Source: Gliomastix tumulicola
Lineage: Eukaryota; Ascomycota; Sordariomycetes; Hypocreales; Bionectriaceae
Assembly (NCBI GenBank): GCA_001599755.1
Contig: BCHX01000004.1
Coordinates: 2,294,001 to 2,358,000, forward strand
Length of the DNA: 64,000 bases
Direction of reading: 5' to 3'
Below the pieces are notes generated by a model, which did not search any database, was not told the DNA's origin, and worked only from the letters and a program-made list of their open reading frames with translations. Position 1 is the first letter of the stretch, and the number at the start of each line of letters is the position of its first letter. Both the position numbers and the translations under genes were made by a program. Positions 34,378 through 46,180 of this stretch are shown one piece after another.

Positions 34378-34679
34378 CTTCGGCAGATATCACGCACGCA
34401 TCGACAGGAACATATAATGAAACCGAATTCAAGCCGTCTATTTCCACGTACAAAAACGCCACAGTATGATCCTGAACCAGTGCGCCCCGTGCGCTCAGAA
34501 AACAAGTCCTAGCCATAGATTACGCAAAAGTTGCCCAGTTCGAGAGAAAGCAGAACCACCAGATATACAACAACAACAAAAGAAATGGTATGAAAAAGAA
34601 CAAGGTAGAAACGAAAATCAGCGGCAAGCACTTCGGGTGCCACCATTGAGAGGGGCGCAATGCGCCTGGGTGTCACGCA
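34378..34679. other. Short convergent intergenic region
   Basis: A-rich 3' flank shared by two converging genes. Nothing else was seen. Confidence 0.5.
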
Positions 34680-35663
34680 TTACGACACAATTCCGCCAAA
34701 GGGAGCGCAGGTCCTCAGATCCCTGACGAGATCCTCCACGCTGCTAAGGTGGCGGCTGAGGAGCTCCTGCTTCTCCTCCGTCGTAAGGGTGTAGTCGAGC
34801 CCGTCGTCGTCGCCGCCCCTGTTGCGCCTCGAGTCGGCGGCCGAGAAGGCGCCAGCCAGCTTACTAGGACTGCGCTGGAGCATCGCGGGCACCGAGTCGC
34901 GCTGGACGGCGTGGGGGATGGAGGGCGTCTCGGGCATGAGGTAGAAGTAGAGGAACTCGACGAGCTTGAGCTTGACCTCGCGGGACGTCGAGCGCGACTT
35001 GAAGAGCGAGGTGACGGTCAGCAGGCCGTCGAGGGCTTCGAATGTCCGCGTGTTGCTCGGGGTGTCGATGAGGGCGACGACCAGCGTCAGCAGGGTGGCC
35101 GACTGGATCGCGGGGCAGTTGTATGGTTCGAGAAGGTCGAGGAGGAGCTATATCACACGGTTCAGTCAGTAAGAGAAATACACAGGGCGGACTGTGGTAC
35201 TGCGACGCACATTCATGTTCTGCTCGCGCGAGAACAGCGACCTGCTAGGAGGATGAAGCAGAAGCAGTCCCTGAGTCAAATCCAAGGCGCTGAGGATGAG
35301 CAGATCGTTCTGACCATCGTTGCCCTTAGCCAGCAGGCGGTCCAGGGTCCCAATCAGACGGAGGGATACGTTCCACTCGAAGCCCTCCTGCAGCTTAAAG
35401 AACTCGCGGAAGGCCGGGTCCTCGGACAACTGCGCGAGATCCTTCCTCTGCGCGCCCGCATCCTGACCGTTGCCTTCGTCTCCGTCCTCATCTCTGTAGA
35501 TGCCATCGTCTCGGCTGGCATTGCGACTGTGTTTCGGCTGCGACGGGGAAGATGAAAGGCAGATCTGGGCGAGCAGGCCCTCGACCTGGCGCAGTCCCTT
35601 CCTGACCTTGGGTCCGTCATAGGACGACAGGTTGTCGAAGGCGAGGGATAGAAGAGCTTCCAT
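34680..35663 (-). CDS. Cell division protein Cdc14 of the septation initiation network
   Basis: The model is complement(join(34680..35147, 35211..35663)), 306 residues, with a 63-nt intron (GTGCGT donor, CTGAC branch, TAG acceptor) in phase 0 after AACATGAAT. The N-terminus is MEALLSLAFDNLSSYDGPKVRKGLRQVEGLL. An all-helical, armadillo-like core follows, with the conserved FFKLQEGFEWNVSLRLI and LFSREQNMN-LLLDLLEP stretches and VKLKLVEFLYFYLMPE. This is the fungal Cdc14 family of Schizosaccharomyces, which is unrelated to the Cdc14 phosphatase. It partners the Sid1 kinase in the septation initiation network that triggers cytokinesis. An acidic insert at about residues 50-75 is typical of filamentous fungi. 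The gene converges with the Cys-rich membrane protein gene. Confidence 0.9.
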
Positions 35664-37194
35664 TGTGTGTGCGCGTGGGTATGAATCGAGGGAACAAGGG
35701 AGCGTTGGGCTTGCTGCCGGACTGGCGCAACGGGTAGAGAGATATGTGTGTGTGTGTGTTTTTCTTATCTGATAATCGAGATGCTTCGCTTTGTTTACTT
35801 TATTTTTCTTGGAAACGGCGGATGCGCCAGAGGTGTTAATACAAAGGGACGAAGCAGAAAGAAATGCATTTGGGTATATCGTTGGGCATCAAAACAGAAC
35901 TGCGGAGGGAAAAGCAAAAGGATGAAATCGACCAGGCGGGCTGAGGTCGAAGTCTTGTTAAACAAAAAGATGGGACCCTGTCCTTCGGCTCGCCCTCGAG
36001 GAAGGCGGTTTCATGCAGCCGTTGCCAGAGCAACGTCGAATTGCGATGGCTCAGCCAATCAGATGCGTCCCAGAGATCTGGTGGGTCTGGATACCTTGGC
36101 AGGTTTTGTGGGGACCTTCATGCAAGCTCTTTCGCTCAAGTTCTCCCAAGCAGCTCCAAAGTCTCGTTGATCTGAGATTCCGTGATGGGAGAAGTCCGAT
36201 GGCAACCTTTTCGTTTTTGGACACGGCCTATTCCAAGGCAGAATGACGGGGAACATGGCCAGATTGGCACTGTGGCAAGACCTTCGCAACCCAATGGAAG
36301 GCGTTATCTCCAGAACGTCCGTAACCGGCTGTTCTCGCCTCTTGACCTCCCCAAATTGAAAGTCCCCTGCTATAACGACGGATTCAATATTGGCCTGTGA
36401 TTCCGAGCTCGCATTCGCAATTCCACTCGCTCTCGCCCGAGACCCGGATCACTGGCTCATTCATTACGTGTCCACGCTCGCCTCGGTAAGCACTTGTCAC
36501 ATCGCGAAGCCCAAGAGTCTCTCTTGGGCCAGGCAGTCGAAGAAGTGTAGTCGTCATCGACTCTGGCATCATCCAGGAACGCAATGGTAGGCACGGACCC
36601 AGGCACAGGCCCAGGCCCAGGCACAGGCGTACGCGAGGAGGGGGAGCAGGTAAGGGACTGTAGGCGTGCGGGGATTCCTCCCAGAAGGAGCACCTCCACG
36701 GGTGAAGCAAGAAGCGGTGTCACATTAAACGCACGACATGGCATGCATCTTATATTATGCACATGTATGCAGGTCGCCTGGAGGTGTGTGTGGCTTTTCC
36801 CTGGAAGCGACCTGCAGCAGCGCCTATCGGATTCCGCGTCCAGGCACCGTTGGCTCTGCTATCGGCGCAAAAGTGGGGTCGGACAGCTCCTGACAGGCCT
36901 AGACGCTCCCAAAAGCGGTTCATGTGCCACGGAAGGCTTGAGCGCTAACGCCCTGGGTGACGACATGGAAACGAGCTATCAGACCGTACATATCACTTGG
37001 ACAGGGAGTCTCTGCGAGGAAAGGGGAATTGAAGACGTTCGATACTGCTCCCTCTCGCCTATTTCACCGTATCTCGTCTCCGCAGCCTGTCGAGAAAGGC
37101 TAGCTCTTGGACCAGGCAGCTCGTTCCGCTTCGGCAGCCTTCCCTGTTTGCCCAAGGCAGCACTTCCCAATATAGAGCCCGCCGCGCCTGCCCC

Positions 37195-37227
<33 letters not shown>

Positions 37228-37236
37228 GCCTTCATC
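35664..37236. other. Divergent region between Cdc14 and GGPP synthase
   Basis: About 1.6 kb carrying both promoters. A (TG)n tract is at 35745-35759 close to the Cdc14 start. A (CTG)n tract is at 37198-37226, just before the GGPP synthase ATG. No further gene was recognised. Confidence 0.5.
37198..37226. repeat. (CTG)n repeat in the GGPP synthase leader
   Basis: About nine CTG units end roughly 10 bp before the ATG. They lie in the 5' untranslated leader and might form a hairpin affecting translation. Confidence 0.8.
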
Positions 37237-38511
37237 ATGAGCTCTTCATCCTCCGCCACGCCCGCGTCTCCCAGCTTCATCCCTCCCCGCACCTCCAGCT
37301 CTGGCCAGCAGCACGCACACTCCAACAGCGTCTCGTCGTCGTCGCGGCAGATCCTGGACCCTCTGCCCGAAGGCGACTGGCTGTCCCAGAAACCACAGTC
37401 TCCCCCGCGGTCCTCGTCTCTGAACCACCACAACCACAACCACAACCACAACCACGGACACCGCCGCCAGCAGAGTTCCCTCACGTACATGACGTCGCCC
37501 ATTCCCCCGGAGAGAGCCAATCTTCCGTCTTCTGCCATGCCAGGTCCTACCCCGCCGCAGCCCCCGGCTGCTGGTCCGGGCCGCTACGAGCACGAGGAGC
37601 TCAACTTCTCCCCGCGCAGGTCGTGGACGGCCGAGAAGGAGAACGTCGTCCGGGGCCCGTTCGACTACGCCACGAGCCACCCGGGCAAGGACTTCCGCGC
37701 CCAGCTCATCGCCGCCTTCAACGCGTGGCTCGAGGTGCCCAAGGACAGCCTCGACATCATCACCCGCGTCGTCGGCATGCTGCACGAGTCGTCGCTGCTG
37801 GTCGACGACGTCCAGGACTCGTCGGAGCTGCGCAGGGGGTTCCCCGTCGCCCACAAGGTGTTTGGCGTCGCCCAGACCATCAACTCGGCAAACTACATCT
37901 ACTTCACCGCCCTGCAGGAGCTGCTCAAGCTCGGCAACGCCAACGTCATCCCCACCTTTGCCGATGAGCTCGTCAACCTGCACCGCGGGCAGGGCATGGA
38001 TCTCTTCTGGCGCGACACCCTGACCTGTCCGTCCGAGGAGGACTACCTCGAGATGGTGGGCAACAAGACGGGGGGTCTCTTCCGCCTCGGCATCCAGCTC
38101 ATGCAGGCCGAGTCTACCTCGGGTATCGACTGCATACCCCTCGTCAACCTCATCGGCCTCATCTTCCAGATCCGCGACGACTACATGAACCTCTCGTCGC
38201 AGGAGTACAGCCAGAACAAGGGCATGTGCGAGGACCTGACCGAGGGCAAGTTCTCGTTCCCCGTCATCCACAGCATCCGGGCGGACCCCAAAAACCTCCA
38301 GCTCATCAACATCCTTAAGCAGAAGACCACCGACATCGACGTCAAGCGGTATGCCGTGAGGTACATGGAGGGCACGGGCAGCTTCGCCTACACGCGGGAG
38401 GTCATTGGTGTGCTCATCGAGCGGGCGAGGAAGACGGCAGAGGAGATTGATCAGGGCAGGGGGAAGCTGGCCGGGATCAACCTGATCCTGGATCGGATGA
38501 GCGTGAAATGA
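37237..38511 (+). CDS. ggs1: Geranylgeranyl diphosphate synthase
   Basis: Single-exon gene, 424 residues. The first 125 residues are disordered, Ser/Pro-rich, with an Asn-His alternating run. The catalytic domain begins at about residue 135 (ENVVRGPFDYATSHPGKDFR). The first Asp-rich motif is DDVQD at 190-194, followed by SSELRRG. The second is DDYMN at 314-318 in FQIRDDYMNL, then the conserved KGMCEDLTEGKFSFP. The motif DDxxD with small residues before it fits a C20 chain-length enzyme of the AL-3/GGS1 type. The enzyme condenses FPP with IPP to GGPP for protein prenylation, carotenoids and diterpenes. No terpene cyclase or P450 genes are nearby, so this is most likely the housekeeping copy. 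It converges with the peroxin gene. Confidence 0.94.
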   Translation: MSSSSSATPASPSFIPPRTSSSGQQHAHSNSVSSSSRQILDPLPEGDWLSQKPQSPPRSSSLNHHNHNHNHNHGHRRQQSSLTYMTSPIPPERANLPSSAMPGPTPPQPPAAGPGRYEHEELNFSPRRSWTAEKENVVRGPFDYATSHPGKDFRAQLIAAFNAWLEVPKDSLDIITRVVGMLHESSLLVDDVQDSSELRRGFPVAHKVFGVAQTINSANYIYFTALQELLKLGNANVIPTFADELVNLHRGQGMDLFWRDTLTCPSEEDYLEMVGNKTGGLFRLGIQLMQAESTSGIDCIPLVNLIGLIFQIRDDYMNLSSQEYSQNKGMCEDLTEGKFSFPVIHSIRADPKNLQLINILKQKTTDIDVKRYAVRYMEGTGSFAYTREVIGVLIERARKTAEEIDQGRGKLAGINLILDRMSVK

Positions 38512-38857
38512 ACATAGTGTCTTTTGTGTCTCTACCTAACGAGTTATGATGTACATATTTTGGGTACTGAGTCGACAGACAGTCAGGACTAGCGGAGTGG
38601 GAGCCCAAGCTGTGTGTTCTCTCCCACCACATCTATCAAGCGAAAATATCTTTCATCACACGTTCAAGTAACCACCGCTCATTGGGTGACTAGCATCCCA
38701 GGTGCAGAACGTTGTCCTTCAAAATTCCCAGCGCCCAAACGCCCATGCTATCCTAGTCAGGTAGTACTGTAGGTATACAGAGATGGCCATCGTGAAGCCA
38801 CTCGCGACACGACAGTGTCCCGGCTTATTCAAGTCATCATTAATCCATCAAGTCGAA
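38512..38857. other. Convergent intergenic region (GGPP synthase / peroxin)
   Basis: Short 3' flank of two converging genes with no recognisable element. Confidence 0.5.
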
Positions 38858-40449
38858 TCACGAAGCAGCAACAGATGTCACCTTGCGCTTCACCAGACGG
38901 ACCCATCGTCTCCTCCGCCAGTCGCCTCTCCGGACTGACCCATCATCGTCGCCTTCTTCCCAGCTCGTCTGCGGCATGGGCTTAATCTTGTTGGTCTCTG
39001 GCACCTCGATGACTCCGGTCTGTTCTTCCTTCTCCTCATACATGTCGTAGACCCAGCGCTCGCCTTCCGTCTCAACCTCGACGCCGGTGATGATGCGCTC
39101 CTCGACCCATTCTCGACTCCAGAGGTCCAGCGCCCACTTCTTCTCGCTCCATTCCCATCCGTCGGGCGGTAGGACGTCCTCAAAGAAGCGAGTTCCGCGG
39201 GGCCGGTCACCGGATATGCGGTGGTGAGAAAGGGGGTCATAGGGTGAGGGGGTGAAGAGCCAGGGCTCCCACTCGCCAGCGTCCGACATCTTCTGGAGCT
39301 CAAAGACCTCGACTTCACGCGTCTCGGGGGCGGAATCGAGGATGACGTCGTTGGCGATCCAGTTGTCGAGCCACGACTTGGCCTCCTGCTCGCGTGCCTG
39401 CACATGCTCCTTACGCGTGGTGGCCAGGAGTCGCGCCACGGCCGGATGACCCATACATATCGTCGCCCATCCGCCAGCGAGGAAGAGACACCTCCACGGC
39501 ATGAGATGCGCCGTTATGGTCATGAAGCCCGCGCCGACAAAGAGGAAGAGGAACACGGCCGACGACAAGGCCTCGTCGCTGAAGTTGGTCAGCGGGACCA
39601 GCAACGAGACGACCTGGTCGTGCGCCTGGCTGAAGTCGTCCATGCTGTTCTGCAGGTCGCGCATGTTGCGGAAGAAGTCCTTGCTGAGCTCCTTGACCGG
39701 CTTGACCGTGGCGGCGGGCGCCAGCGGCGGGCCGCGCGGCGAGTAGCCGACGCCCTGCTCGCTCGACAGCGTGCCCTTGGGCGGCGCCGGGTGGCGGGCG
39801 AGGAAGCCCGGGATGAGGACGCCGAGGATGAGCGCGGCGATGGGCAGCGTCGAAACGAGGTACGGGTCGAGGCAGACGAAGGTGTAGACGGCGAGGAGGG
39901 ACATGGTGCGCGAGGGCTGGCGCCAGGAGAGCAGGCGGACCACCTTGACCTGGAACTTGAAGACGACGCCGATGCGGGCGTTGAAGCGGCGGAAGTTGTT
40001 GGACATGGTCGTGATGTTGAAGTTGGGCCGCTGGTCAAAGGCCGTGGCCCGGTCGTCGGCGGCCAACGAGGTCGGATCGGAGCCGCCATCGTCTTCGGCG
40101 GGGATGACCTGCTGGAGGAGTCTACGGGAAGGGGGGGGGAGGGAAGAAAGCACAGTCAGTCAGCTTCGGGGAACCAGAGTAGGGCATCGTCGCAGAGAAG
40201 CAGGCCGGCGGCAGCTTAGACATACTTTTCGACCAGGCGATCCTGCAAGCTGGCCTTCTCCCTGATGGCCGCGAAGCCCCCGCGCAGGGAGCCGGCTAGG
40301 TAATGCGGCGGCGGCGGCGGCGGCGTGGCAGGTTCATGCTGGGCGCTGCTACTGCTGGCGGGAGCGGCAGACGACGAAGGAGGTGTCTGTTGTTGCTTGT
40401 CTTCTTCGTCGTGCGTCGTCGCCAGCATTTCGGCTGCGAAGTCGTCCAT
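38858..40449 (-). CDS. Pex23/Pex24-family peroxin with dysferlin domain
   Basis: The model is complement(join(38858..40121, 40226..40449)), 495 residues. The 104-nt intron (GTATGT donor, CTGAC-type branch, TAG acceptor) joins LQDRLVEK to LLQQVIPAED. The start is MDDFAAEMLATT. Hydrophobic segments lie at about residues 150-185 (SLLAVYTFVCLDPYLVSTL and the next stretch, AALILGVLIPGF) and about 260-300 (AVFLFLFVGAGFMTITAHL). A dysferlin-type region follows at about 355-440, containing WEPWLFTPSPYDPLS and GWEWSEKKWALD. The C-terminus is basic. Members (Pex23, Pex28-Pex32) are ER or peroxisome membrane proteins that regulate peroxisome number and membrane contact sites. Which paralogue this is cannot be told from sequence by eye. 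Confidence 0.88.
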
Positions 40450-41824
40450 GGGCGGTGTGTGTGGTGCACGCGACCGAGATGATCGCGCTCAAGACATTGT
40501 GCCGATGATGGCATGGAAGGGAGGAGATGACGCCCTGCCCGGCCCGGAAGCATGTGAAGGGGCGGGTGAGTGTGGGGTACCGGCGCACTAACACAGCTAC
40601 GGGCTATTTTCGGTAGGAATCGATAGACATATTGTAGATTGGGGGTTTGGAGCTCGGACGACTACCCTGGAGGAAGCTGTCGGCTCGCATTCAATTACAC
40701 AAGGTGGAAGAGACTCTGCAGAGACCGTATTTCTATTGATTAATGAGAGGTATACTTGCGTCCCAATATTCAAGGAAATTCAAGGTTGGCAGTGGAATGC
40801 GCGACAATTTTCTGGTCATCTGGCATGTCTGTTCTTTGTCCTTCAAGCATCCATGAATGGCGCGTCCCCGCCATTTTGATGCTCAGCATGAACCTTGCCG
40901 TTTGAGATTTGCTGGGGCAACAGGCATGCCCAAAATGTTGTGATGATGGCCGATGATTGATTGAAACGGCGAATGGCAAAATATGAACCCCTGTAAAGCT
41001 CTCCTTTTCCGCTCCAAAAAGGGTGGCGAGGTGACATCGACGAATGTCACCAACGTGGTGGGTACGGTGTCCTCCAGTACACATAATGGCAGAGGAACAA
41101 CAGTCAATATCAGAGTGTAGGTAGGCCATAATTTCGCATCAAGGACCCCCACGGTCAGGTCTAGATTGCGTCGGTTTGGGCATCATTTCCTCTGCTGATC
41201 CGTCACTGGATCACGGATGTCTCACCGAGTCAGGCTCAATGACGGGAAGTCTCAGTGCTCGAAAATTATAGGGGACCTGGATCATGGTTGTTTTCGTACA
41301 GCGGTCGAGCGCCCCGTGAACGCTTATCGGGGTGCAGGTACCGTTCTGGTGGGGGAGCTATGGGGCGGTACCTGATAGCAGTGGAGGTGCTTTCCTCAGG
41401 TGCACCAATCCCCTGAAGCCAGGCACATCACAACCCCTGGACTGAGTGGACTTGGCCTGCAGCCAGGACGGGCCAATACCACAGGTCATTGGCGCATCGA
41501 TCCCTCCTTTCGAAAAACAAGCACGCAGTCGTCCATCCAACCATCTGCCGGCCCATTTTCTGCCTTCTCGCACCTGCATCTGCACCTGCTGCAATCCCTC
41601 GTCCCCGAGGCAGAGCTGTCTGCCGCCTGGACTCTCGCATACCGCCCTCGCCGCCCTGCAGCCGCATCCACCATTGCATCCGCGTCCGGAAATGAGGTAG
41701 CCTTTCGAATGCTCTCAGCTCCCTAGCCAGGACTGAGGCGAAAGCTGTCTCGCTCGCACCGCCCGGATCGGACCAACAACAAAGCTCGCTCGACTGCACG
41801 CAGAGAAAGTCATCTGCCGACTCC
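40450..41824. other. Divergent region between peroxin and Pom1-type kinase
   Basis: About 1.4 kb of promoter sequence for both genes. No repeat, TATA box or further gene was recognised. Confidence 0.5.
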
Positions 41825-44800
41825 ATGACGCAGCATTATCGGGCGCCGGTTGAGAATCGGCTGGTGGATCAGTCACACGCATCACCGTGAGCAACCCTCT
41901 GCGACATTGGCGATGGATTCGTTCGAGTTCAATACTGATCTGACATCGGGTATAGCAGATCTCGGGGTCCTCCTCCTAATCGCCCACCGCCACTCGCAGC
42001 ATCCGCTCTCGCCCACAGAGCCGCCTCAAACGTCCCGATGCTCAGCGCGTCGTCCTCGAACAACCATTCGCTCCTTGACTTTGGTCGGAGCGGAGACGAA
42101 CCGCAATCCACGGGCCAGACGGCGGGTTCATTTGACTTCCTGCCCTCCGTCAGTTTCGATGACCTGCAGACCAGCATCGAGTCTGCGTCGACCGAATTCA
42201 CACTCACACAATTTCCTTCTCCGACGGGAGCGAGGAGTATTCTCGAATCCGAGGGCATGGCAGATTCGAAGGTCCACGACAGGTCGTATGGAGCCCAGCC
42301 TGCGAGCACTGCACCACGGCCACCCATCCCGGTGCCGTCCGGTCGGCCTGGTCGTTCGGGCTCGCTCAAGAGGCCAGGAACGGCTGGCAGACAGCCTAGT
42401 GTGTCGTCTGTCCACTCAACCTCTTCGCACCAACCTGATGGATCCGTTATTCCGGGTACGACGCGAGGCGGGCGTCGTCAGAGCCACTACCCGCCAGTGT
42501 CAAACACGATAAATGCAAAGCCGCCGCGCAAGTCAACAGGCGCCGGCATGACGCCGGACCTGACTGAGACTTTCGCGTCCAACGCAAAGAGGCGGCCTAG
42601 TCTTGCTGCTGACAAGGACGTCGCTGACTTCTCCCGGGTTTCTATGGACAACTCTCTGGCGGGGAGCGTGGATGGCCTGCGATATATGGGGAGTACACGA
42701 GCTGCCAAGGCGAAATCGGTGCAACCTCCCGCTCGCTCCGGCCAGATGAGCCTGCTTCCGACCGAGGCACTCGCCCACGAGCCCAGCCGCCTTTCCATCC
42801 TCGCCTCTCGGTCTCCAGGCAGCGCGGCTGGACGGGGCTCGACTCCTTCCTCTGCTGGCAAAAGGGCGTCTATGAAGCCGGGAAGCAATCACGCACATGG
42901 CCTCGGTGCACGAACAATCAGCCCGACTGACACAAGGAGAGCGAAGCGAATGTCCACCATGCCTACATCTCAGAGCCTGAATCACATCATGAGTGTGCCA
43001 CCGCCACCACCCGTCTCGATGGACACGAGAGCTGAATCCAGGTCTCCATCAATGATCCCGAGAAAGACATCCGGCACACCATCATCCGCCCGGACGACGC
43101 CCGACATCAACCGCAAATCCTACAGTTCTGGCCTCTCTGTTGGCTCAAACATGAGTTTCAACACTGTGAGAACCTCGGTTGGCTCATCACAACCACGTAT
43201 TTCTCAATCATCATCGGCGTCTAGGCTTCCAGCCCCGAAGCACGCAACTGTCCATAACCCACCGGCAGCAGAGGAAACAGAAGAGGTGCCGCCTGTGCCC
43301 GCCATACCCAAGGCCTACGAATCGCCGAAGGGTTCTCCCGCTGAGATAGCAGTCCTCGAGAGAAAGAAGTCTGGGCTGAGTGGGTTGGATGCTAGAAGTA
43401 TTCAGAGCAGCTCAGCGGCCAGCATGTCCATGCCGGTGCACCATGAACCCTCGAAGCTTCACAGCAAGCCAAACACCAGGAAGAGTTCTTATATGCCGCC
43501 CACTGGCGTCGACGACGAAAAGCCGGCCACGCCATCGCAGAAGAAGAGTCTTCAGCCCTTGAGCCTCCCTCCGATCAGTCTAGGGCCGCTCACCATCCCC
43601 AGCGTTGGGAAGGATTCTTGGTATCCGGACTCTAGCGAAGTTGGTGAGGATTCGAGCCCTCCACCGTCCCGACTGCTGCCCAAGACACCATCGACTCCAA
43701 TGACCGCGTCACGGAGCGCTTTCTTCTCGAAGACTCGATATGACGATACAATGGAGATACCCTCATTAAGAAGCAGCAGCACGGTACATGGGACACACCG
43801 TCTCACGCCGACTCCTGATGCGAGCTCGACGGACTCCTCACTTGGGATTAAGGAGATTGACCAGAAACCAAGCATCTCGCCATTCCTTTCTTCATCTGCG
43901 CCCAAGGGAGGATTTGAGCATTCCTTCTTGAAGCGATCCAAGACGGGCGGCGATGATCCTAATATGACTGCACCGGTACTGGGTGACCATTTACACCAAA
44001 AGCCTGCCGGTCCTCGTGCGTTGAAGATGGACAAGCCAATTCCCAAGTCTCCAACCCCCGGCCCCAGCGATGAGCCTGCTACTCCCTCGTCGATGACTTC
44101 TCTCAGGCGGAAACTGAGTCTTACTTGGAAACGAGGCAGCTCGAAGAACAGTAGCACTGCTACTGCTGATCTTGGCGAGACGCCCGCAATGCCGCAACAG
44201 CCATTTCACCCGCCAGCCAGGCAGGACAGCATGCCGCCTCCTCGGATTCCGGTTTCCGCGACCGTCAACAGCCTCTCAAGCGCGAAGCAGGCCAGCCCTA
44301 GCCCCCCTGTCAAGCAGAACGGAGGGTATCTCGAGTCTCGAAGAAGGAAGAGCTCCGCCGCAAGTCTGGGGACTTTTGTTTCTCATGATCGGACTAAGAG
44401 CGATACCTGGGGAAGCAAGAAAGACACTCCGGATTCGTCAACAATGCCCACTACCCGCAACACCTCTGTCATGCACAAATTCCTCAAACCCAAGGGCTCC
44501 TCAAGTGCCATACGGAATGGCGACTCTTGGAGTGCTGACCTTGACAAGGACGATATTGCAGCTGAAGAAGAGATGAAGAAAATAGGGTCGAGGCGCAAAG
44601 AGACCGAAATCGCGGCGCGAACGATCGATGCTTTGAGGAAGAGAGCAACACCAAAGGAGCGTGTGGGCCCTCATGAAGCGATTCGCATCGCGATCCTGAA
44701 TATTTATGAACGAGGCGAGATCATTGATTACAACGACGTGTATTTCTGCGGCACGCAGAATGCTCACAAAGTGGTTGGTGATCTGCAGTCAGACGCACCT

Positions 44801-46180
44801 AATTTTGGGTACGATGATGAGCGCGGCGACTACACAATCGTACCTGGCGACCATTTGGCCTATCGATATGAGATCGTTGATATTCTTGGAAAGGGCAGTT
44901 TTGGGCAAGTTGTCAGATGCATCGACCACAAGCTGGGTGTGCTGGTTGCGGTCAAAATCATTAGGAACAAGAAACGCTTCCACCAGCAAGCTCTGGTTGA
45001 GGTCAACATCTTGCAGAAGCTCCGCGAATGGGTAAGCTATATTGCCCTTCTCTGCTATTACTCGTCGTAAATACTGACTCGATTGAAGGATCCGCATAAC
45101 AAGCACAGCATGGTCAACTTCACCCAGAGCTTCTATTTCCGAGGCCACCTCTGCATCTCGACTGAACTTCTTGATATGAACCTCTACGAGTTTATCAAGC
45201 TCCACCAGTTCAAGGGGTTCTCATTGCGTATCATCCGTCGATTCACGAAGCAGATCCTGAGTTCTCTCAACATCCTGAAGCAGAAGAAGGTCATTCACTG
45301 CGATCTCAAACCAGAGAATATCCTTTTGCGACACCCACTTCATGCCGAGATCAAGGTCATCGACTTTGGGTCCAGCTGTTTCGAGAATGAGAAGGTCTAC
45401 ACTTATATCCAGTCTAGATTCTATCGGTCTCCTGAAGTCATTCTGGGTATGACATACGGGATGCCGATTGACATGTGGAGCGTTGGCTGCATCCTGGCGG
45501 AGCTCTTCACAGGTGTGCCCATCTTCCCGGGCGAGAACGAACAAGAACAGCTGGCCTGTATCATGGAAGTGTTCGGGCCACCGGAGAAGCACCTGATCGA
45601 GAAGAGCACGAGGAAGAAGCTCTTCTTCGATTCCATGGGCAAGCCGCGGCTCACGGTATCGTCCAAGGGGCGCAGACGTCGCCCATCTTCCAAGACGTTG
45701 CAACAGGTTCTCAAGTGCGATGACGAGGCTTTTCTGGACTTCATCACCCGCTGTCTACGGTGGGACCCCGACCGACGCCTCAAACCGGAGGATGCCATCC
45801 GGCACGAGTTCATCACAGGCAAGAAGATGCCGCCCGTGCCGCAGCGGATGCCCACTCGCGAGGGTTCGCCCGTGAAGCGACACAACACCATATCGGTTCC
45901 CCGCCCCTTGCCTGAGCCTCCCGGGGCGGTGGCTAAGCCGCCCGTCAGCAACCGAACTGGTCCCAGCCCGCACAAAGCCGTGTCAGGCACTAGCAGGCGT
46001 GCCTCGGGCGCGACGGCTCCAACTACGGCAAGTACTCTGAAGAGGACGAGTACGAGCAACAGCATGGGGGGCGCCAGTGCTGCAACTAGCAGTCTGCCTC
46101 GAGCAGCAGGTCGAACCGCTAGCGGCAAGCAAGACTTAGCGGCTGCGGGTGCAACAGCTGCTATGAGTCGGAGAGGCTAG
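41825..46180 (+). CDS. Pom1-type DYRK protein kinase
   Basis: The model is join(41825..41886, 41959..45031, 45089..46180), 1408 residues. Intron 2 (57 nt, GTAAGC...AAG) is certain. Intron 1 (72 nt, GTGAGC donor, CTGAC branch, CAG acceptor) is my proposal, because the frame is open upstream of the ATG at 42038 and joins to a short exon starting MTQHYRAPVENR. Residues 1-980 are disordered and Ser/Pro-rich. The DYRK-homology box precedes the kinase domain, which starts near 989. The Gly loop is GKGSFG (998-1003), the lysine K1020, the catalytic Asp D1117 in HCDLKPEN, the DFG Asp D1137, and the DYRK activation loop YTY has Y1149 and Y1151. Pom1 in fission yeast forms cortical gradients that control polarity, division site and mitotic entry. 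All catalytic residues are intact. Confidence 0.92.

Noticed and set aside
36994..41000. Terpene or secondary-metabolite cluster around GGPP synthase
   Set aside because: The neighbours are Cdc14, a peroxin and Pom1, with no cyclase, P450 or transporter adjacent.
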